This document shows, piece after piece, positions 59,901-64,000 of a DNA stretch of 64,000 nucleotides. The notes below the pieces were generated by a model. It was not told the DNA's origin. It ran no database searches and saw only the letters and a list, made by a program, of their open reading frames with translations. Each line of letters starts with the position of its first letter. Within the stretch, counting starts at the first letter, position 1. A program made the translations under genes and the position numbers. The stretch is from Flavobacterium araucananum (GTDB lineage: Bacteria > Bacteroidota > Bacteroidia > Flavobacteriales > Flavobacteriaceae). The stretch covers positions 391,745 through 455,744 of the forward strand of contig NZ_MUGS01000002.1 in assembly GCF_002222055.1 (NCBI RefSeq), given 5' to 3'.

Positions 59901-62611
59901 GACGCTATTTAATTCGTGTTTCTGATGGAACAGATGGTCATGCAACTGCATTAACCGTAAATATCGATTGGCCAATTTGGTCCGGAAAAACTCGTAACAG
60001 AGATGCTTCTACAGCCAATATGTTAGTATTTTCGACCGATAAGAAAAATTATGCAGTGGGCGAAAAAGCACAGATATCTTTTCCTTCCAGTGAAGGTGGC
60101 CGCGCTTTGATATCTATAGAAAATGGTTCAAAAGTAGTGCAGACACTTTGGGCAAAAACAAAACAAGGAGAAACCAAAGTAGAAATTCCTATTACAGCTG
60201 CAATGGCTCCAAATGTGTATTTTAATATAACATTACTACAACCACATGCTTCAACCAAAAACGATTCGCCTATTCGTATGTATGGTATTGTGCCAATTGA
60301 AGTTGTAGATAAAAACACGATATTGGCGCCTACACTTTCAATGCCGGATGTTCTAAAACCGGAGCAGACATTTACTGTAAAAGTAGGAGAGAAAACAGGC
60401 AAAGAAATGACGTATACCATTGCAGTGGTAGATGAAGGTTTACTGGATCTAACCCGTTTTAAAACCCCAAATGCATGGGATAGTTTTTATGTTCGTGAAG
60501 CTTTGGGCGTAAAAACCTGGGATATTTATGATGATGTAATTGGAGCTTATGGCGGAAAAATAAATCAGATTTTCAGTATTGGTGGAGATCAGGATTTAGG
60601 TGGCGGAAAAGCTAAAAAAGCCAATCGTTTTAAACCTGTAGTATTGTATTACGGACCGTTTAAATTAGAAAAAGGACAAACAAAAACACATCAGTTAAAA
60701 TTGCCTAAATATATAGGTTCAGTTCGAACAATGGTAGTTGCCGGTGATGCAAATACAAGTGCTTACGGAAGTGTCGAAAAAGCAACTCCGGTTCGTAGCC
60801 CTTTGATGGTTCTGGCTTCGTTGCCAAGAAAGATTTCGCCTTCAGAAAAAGTAACACTTCCGGTAACGGTTTTTGCAACTGAAAATAAGATTAAAAACGT
60901 TTCTATTCAAATCAAAACAAGCGCCGGACTAAAGGTTGTGGGGAGCGCAACGCAAAGATTGAGTTTTGCACAGCCTGACGAAAAAATGGCATATTTTAAT
61001 CTGGTAGTTGGTTCTGCAACCGGAATTGCAAAAGTTCAGGTTATTGCGACATCAGGAAGTGAGAAATCAGTTTATGATGTAGAGATCGATATGACCAATC
61101 CTAATCCCGTAACAAGTACCTATACGGATATTATTTTACCACCAAACAGTACCAAGACAATTTCATGGCAAACCTTTGGAGTATCCGGAACAAACAAAGC
61201 AAGACTGGAAGTTTCGTCTATGCCAACCATTAATTTAAATGGCAGGTTGCAATTTCTTATTCAATACCCGCATGGATGTGTAGAGCAAACCACTTCGTCT
61301 GTTTTTCCACAGTTGTTTTTGAATGATGTTGTCGATTTAGATGCAACACGAAAAGGACTGATCCAAAAAAATATTACGGCAGGAATTACCAGATTAGGAA
61401 GTTTTCAATTGTCAAACGGAGGATTGTCATACTGGCAAGGAAACACAATCGCTGATGATTGGGGAACTTCATACGCAGGACATTTCCTGATCGAGGCAGA
61501 GAAAAAAGGATATGTTTTGCCTATTAATTTCAAATCAAAATGGATTTCGTATCAACAAAAAGAGGCAAAACAGTGGCGTTTTGAACCTAAATACGGCAAC
61601 GATCTGGCGCAGGCTTATAGATTGTATACATTGGCTTTGGCCGGTAATGCAGATTTATCATCCATGAACAGATTGAGGGAAACAAAAGGAATTTCGAACG
61701 AAAGTAATCTGCGTTTGGCAGCAGCCTATGTTCTTGCAGGTCAGAAATCAGCAGGACAAAATTTACTATTGCGTACGAGTATTGATGCTGAATCCAGCGA
61801 TTACAACTATTACTATTATGGTTCAGGTACAAGAAACAGAGCAATGGCCTTAGAAACAATGTTGCTCTTGGGACAAAAACAAAAGGCATTTACAATGGCA
61901 TCAAAACTAGCCAAAGAAATGTCAAACAACGAGTGGATGAGTACGCAAACGACTGCTTATTGTTTGTATGCTATGTCTAAATTTGCCGTGAGCAATGGTC
62001 CTAAAGGAATTAATATCCAGTTTAGTAAAAACGGAAAAGGAGAAACAATAAGCACTCAAAAAACAATTGCAGACAGAAGTCTGGTGGTTCAGACAGGTGC
62101 AAATAGTGTTGTTTTGAAAAATATTAAAAACAATACAATTTATGTTCGTGTTTTAAATACCGGAATATTGCCAATTGGACAAGAAAATGTGATTGAGAGT
62201 GATGTTTCGGCTGCTATTGTCTTCAAAAATAGAAAAGGAGGAACTATAAATGTTTCGAAAATAAGCCAGGGAACCGAGTTTATTGCTGAGGTTACCATTA
62301 AAAACCAAAGAAACGAAAGTGTTCAAAATGTCGCCCTATCACAAATTCTACCTTCGGGATTTGAAATTGTAAACACTCGTTTTACGGATTATGGTGATGC
62401 CACAAATAATATAGCCGATTATATTGACATTCGTGACGACAGGACCAATTTCTATTTTGGAATGAAAGCGAGAGAAACTAAAGTCTTTAGAATCTTACTA
62501 AATGCATCTTATTTAGGTAATTATTATTTGCCTGGATTGCAATGCGAAGCAATGTATGATAATACATTTCTTGCCAGAACAAAAGGATTCTGGGTTGAGG
62601 TGGTGAAATAA
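56933..62611 (+). CDS. Alpha-2-macroglobulin family lipoprotein
   Basis: This 1892-residue protein starts at GTG 56933 and has a lipoprotein signal with lipobox F-Q-S-C (C19). It has an N-terminal Ig-like region, a low-complexity stretch near 300-355 rich in Val/Ala/Glu, an acidic Tyr/Asp tract near 510-545, MG domains, and the thioester motif C1449-V-E-Q1452. Bacterial alpha-2-macroglobulins trap foreign proteases in the periplasm and are commonly paired with PbpC, as here (gene at 62739). No ATG fits the signal peptide, so GTG is taken as the start. A dyad TTTTAACT/AGTTAAAA lies at 56867-56888. Confidence 0.92.
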   Translation: MKAKGLVLVFCVFFIFQSCGRKSAADFNSDFSLFKEYIVSFTGGIVSSESDIRVVLAFDKKDWKVNQVLDSDLLNISPSVDGKVVALSSNTLAFIPEKKLKPGTEYQVTLNLDKLIAIPKEKEAVLSKFNFTVKTIKQDFTINTNDIQSYSKEYQYLNCVLKTADNIDIETAIKLVSANQKGNNLKIKFEKKSGSGKEFNFIIDSIQRYSEATNLEIAYDGSDFDIDQKGQLDYPISSINEFKILKVDVPEGSNQSVLINFSEPLEKGQDFKGLVSIQNTNNLKFSTQGNVLKVYFSNEKAVKKEIPVPVVVEEPVAVATDSTVVVVDSAAVAVDSASSEVVEVVEDETPEPVITGELLLEVFQGIESQYGKKMDSNYTEKITFDQIKPSVRFIKNGTILPSSNNLKLNFEAVNLSAVDVKVYKIYKNNILQFLQYNELNGSQNLKKVAQPIAKTTLKLNESGLITPSKWNTFALDLSKIITPEPGAIYRVEFVYKKKYSLYKCETAETDENDQDDEEVDENDVNYSGNAYDDYGDYEDYDWRERENPCTNSYYYNAKIGTNILATDLGVIAKRGENKSYLFAVNNIVTTEPISNARVDLYTFQQQKITTGTTSSEGIASFQLDKFAYFAIVTLGDQSTYVKLDDGLSLSVSNFDVAGETLQKGLKGFIYGERGVWRPGDNLYLSFILNDASNKLPKSHPIKFRLNDPNGKTTYQTIQKTNELNHYSFVVPTSAEAPTGNWEAMISVGGAKFYKSIKIETIKPNRLKIKNNFSRKTLSSSYPNTSNLEVTWLHGAIAKNLNVEMQAKFSQQTTTFKGYEKFAFDDLVRKFSTEEINIFSGKLNENGKASVNIEPKLQGQAPGMLRASFITKVYEEGGDFSTDVISTTYSPYKTYVGIKSPEPNKYGMLETRTNNRFDIVTVDENGRPKAVRNLEVKVFKVDWRWWWDASSDNLSNYNSSDATTSYKTYVVNTDSSGKGSIQLSLTDEEWGRYLIRVSDGTDGHATALTVNIDWPIWSGKTRNRDASTANMLVFSTDKKNYAVGEKAQISFPSSEGGRALISIENGSKVVQTLWAKTKQGETKVEIPITAAMAPNVYFNITLLQPHASTKNDSPIRMYGIVPIEVVDKNTILAPTLSMPDVLKPEQTFTVKVGEKTGKEMTYTIAVVDEGLLDLTRFKTPNAWDSFYVREALGVKTWDIYDDVIGAYGGKINQIFSIGGDQDLGGGKAKKANRFKPVVLYYGPFKLEKGQTKTHQLKLPKYIGSVRTMVVAGDANTSAYGSVEKATPVRSPLMVLASLPRKISPSEKVTLPVTVFATENKIKNVSIQIKTSAGLKVVGSATQRLSFAQPDEKMAYFNLVVGSATGIAKVQVIATSGSEKSVYDVEIDMTNPNPVTSTYTDIILPPNSTKTISWQTFGVSGTNKARLEVSSMPTINLNGRLQFLIQYPHGCVEQTTSSVFPQLFLNDVVDLDATRKGLIQKNITAGITRLGSFQLSNGGLSYWQGNTIADDWGTSYAGHFLIEAEKKGYVLPINFKSKWISYQQKEAKQWRFEPKYGNDLAQAYRLYTLALAGNADLSSMNRLRETKGISNESNLRLAAAYVLAGQKSAGQNLLLRTSIDAESSDYNYYYYGSGTRNRAMALETMLLLGQKQKAFTMASKLAKEMSNNEWMSTQTTAYCLYAMSKFAVSNGPKGINIQFSKNGKGETISTQKTIADRSLVVQTGANSVVLKNIKNNTIYVRVLNTGILPIGQENVIESDVSAAIVFKNRKGGTINVSKISQGTEFIAEVTIKNQRNESVQNVALSQILPSGFEIVNTRFTDYGDATNNIADYIDIRDDRTNFYFGMKARETKVFRILLNASYLGNYYLPGLQCEAMYDNTFLARTKGFWVEVVK

Positions 62612-62619
62612 AGTTTTTT

Positions 62620-62690
62620 AGCCACAGATTACACAGATTAGCACAGATTTTAAAATCTTTTTTAATCCTTTAATCTGTGGCAAAAATTTT
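62620..62690. repeat. Intergenic repeat between the macroglobulin gene and pbpC
   Basis: AGCCACAGATTACACAGATT and AATCCTTTAATCTGTGG make an imperfect inverted repeat related to that at 274-351. It is followed by TTAGCGCCTTTGCGGTAAA, another dispersed word. No T run is seen. Confidence 0.6.
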
Positions 62691-62738
62691 TGCGAACTTA
62701 GCGAATAACTTAGCGCCTTTGCGGTAAAATAATCAGCA

Positions 62739-64000
62739 TTGAAAAATAAATTAATAGCGTTCTCACAACGCATTATAAATTGGATAAAAAATAATAAAAT
62801 AAAATCAGCAATTGCATTTCTGCTCTTGCTGATTTATTATTTCTCTATACCCCGAACTTTGTTTAAGGAACCATATTCTACCGTTATTGAGAGTAAAGAA
62901 GGAGAATTATTAGGTGCTAAAATTGCTCGTGACGGACAATGGCGTTTTCCGGAACAAGACAGCGTTCCGGAGAAATTTAAAAAGTGTATTGTTTACTTTG
63001 AAGATGAATATTTTTATAAACATCCCGGTTTTAATCCTGTTGCAATGGTAAATGCTATCAAGCAAAACAGGAAAGCCGGAAAAGTAGTGAGAGGTGGCAG
63101 TACATTGACACAACAAGTAATTCGCTTATCCAGAAAAGGAAAAGAAAGAACGTACTTTGAGAAATTTATCGAAATTATTCTGGCAACACGATTAGAATTA
63201 GGGTATTCTAAAAATAGAATTCTGGAGTTGTATGCAGCTCATGCCCCTTTTGGAGGAAATGTTGTAGGGCTTGAAATGGCTTCGTGGCGTTATTTTGGAG
63301 TACAATCCAATCAACTATCCTGGGCAGAGAGTGCTACACTGGCAGTTTTGCCTAATGCTCCCAGTTTAATTTATCCGGGTAAAAATCAGATAAAATTGCG
63401 CAATAAACGCAATAGGCTTTTATTAAAACTTCATCAGGAAAAAATCATTGATCAGCAAACCTACGAACTCGCTATTGAAGAGCCATTGCCTCAAAAACCG
63501 TATGATCTGCCTCAGATTGCACCTCACTTATTACAACGTGTAGCTAAAGATCAGGAAGGAACCCGTATAAAAACGACTCTTGACTATGCTTTGCAGAACA
63601 GGGTGAATCAAATTGCCAGATACTATTACAATCAATACAAGCAAAATGAGGTAAATAATTTAGCGATTTTGGTCATTGATGTTTCGAATCGCAATGTGAT
63701 GAGTTATGTGGGCAATGCTCCAACAGATAAAGACCATCAGAAAGATGTTGATATTATAGATGCACCAAGAAGTACAGGAAGCATTTTGAAGCCTCTGTTA
63801 TATGCCGGAATGTTAGATGATGGCGAGTTATTGCCAAACACTTTAGTAGCAGATATCCCAACGCAAATTGCAGGTTATACCCCTCAAAATTTTAATTTAA
63901 CTTTTGACGGAGCTGTTCCTGCACATCGGGCTTTGTCGAGATCGCTCAATATTCCGGCGGTTTTGATGTTGCAGGATTTTGGCGTGAATAAATTTTATGA
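62739..64000 (+). CDS. pbpC: Penicillin-binding protein 1C (partial, runs off the end)
   Basis: The open frame continues from TTG 62739 to the window edge (420 codons). It has an N-terminal anchor (SAIAFLLLLIYYFS), a GT51 glycosyltransferase domain (CIVYFEDEYFYKHPGFNP, then R-G-G-S-T-L-T-Q-Q-V), and the start of a transpeptidase domain with S-T-G-S-I-L-K-P (active-site S-x-x-K). It polymerises and cross-links peptidoglycan. TTG is the only start after the in-frame stop at 62730. It stands beside the alpha-2-macroglobulin gene, the usual partner. Confidence 0.92.
   Translation, partial: MKNKLIAFSQRIINWIKNNKIKSAIAFLLLLIYYFSIPRTLFKEPYSTVIESKEGELLGAKIARDGQWRFPEQDSVPEKFKKCIVYFEDEYFYKHPGFNPVAMVNAIKQNRKAGKVVRGGSTLTQQVIRLSRKGKERTYFEKFIEIILATRLELGYSKNRILELYAAHAPFGGNVVGLEMASWRYFGVQSNQLSWAESATLAVLPNAPSLIYPGKNQIKLRNKRNRLLLKLHQEKIIDQQTYELAIEEPLPQKPYDLPQIAPHLLQRVAKDQEGTRIKTTLDYALQNRVNQIARYYYNQYKQNEVNNLAILVIDVSNRNVMSYVGNAPTDKDHQKDVDIIDAPRSTGSILKPLLYAGMLDDGELLPNTLVADIPTQIAGYTPQNFNLTFDGAVPAHRALSRSLNIPAVLMLQDFGVNKFY

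Noticed and set aside
1..64000. Mobile element, CRISPR array, tRNA or rRNA genes
   Set aside because: No transposase, integrase, regular spaced repeats, tRNA cloverleaf or rRNA sequence was recognised; the repeats are short palindromic elements.

Overview
The window reads as a chromosomal segment of a Flavobacterium-like member of the Bacteroidetes. The support is low GC content, promoters of the TAnnTTTG type, absence of Shine-Dalgarno sites, a gliding gene (gldA), methionine synthase split into two genes, a DUF3078 outer-membrane protein, and many short palindromic intergenic repeats. No rRNA, tRNA, CRISPR array, transposase or integrase was seen.

Positions 1-29700 are mostly a sulfur and methionine region. 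It opens with the tail of a TonB-dependent receptor. Two look-alike control regions follow (about 495-750 and 3730-4093). Each encodes a very short Met/Cys-rich peptide, then a rho-independent terminator whose 5' arm can instead pair with the end of the peptide gene. Each is followed by a 65-67 residue protein of unknown function. The first unit leads to an O-acetylhomoserine sulfhydrylase (metY) and a degenerate homoserine dehydrogenase. The second leads into a SAM-I riboswitch, metX, and a fused aspartokinase/homoserine dehydrogenase. An OsmC protein, metZ, a frameshifted RDD gene and an Rrf2 regulator come next. The assimilatory sulfate genes follow: TauE-type permeases, cysH, cysD, cysN, a sulfite reductase with a C-terminal HEPN-like region, cobA, precorrin-2 dehydrogenase and a ferredoxin-NADP reductase. 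A repeat-rich patch holds an antitoxin-like ORF and a frameshifted TfoX gene. A second SAM-I riboswitch precedes the split metH, whose halves are separated by a leucine-rich-repeat lipoprotein gene, and then metF.

Positions 29800-37950 hold housekeeping and surface genes: a methyltransferase, a dicarboxylate/amino-acid symporter, a PLP decarboxylase, an outer-membrane receptor, gldA and a small beta-barrel. Positions 37995-41000 (minus strand) carry an orphan polymorphic-toxin-like ORF followed by three tandem YwqK/MORN-like paralogues that may be immunity genes; one is frameshifted.

Positions 41100-64000 hold an XRE regulator, metE divergent from an Lrp/AsnC gene, a formate module (OFA-type transporter, pflB, pflA), dgt, a DUF3078 protein, dxs, a Fic protein with an operator-like promoter, tadA, a zeta-toxin-like pair, a giant alpha-2-macroglobulin lipoprotein, and the start of pbpC, which runs off the end.

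Together the genes take sulfate to sulfide (CysDN, CysH, sulfite reductase with siroheme from CobA and the precorrin-2 dehydrogenase), make and sulfhydrylate activated homoserine (ThrA, MetX, MetY, MetZ), and methylate homocysteine (MetH with MetF, or MetE). Several apparent control layers act on this: peptide-leader attenuation, SAM-I riboswitches, and probably the Rrf2 and Lrp regulators.
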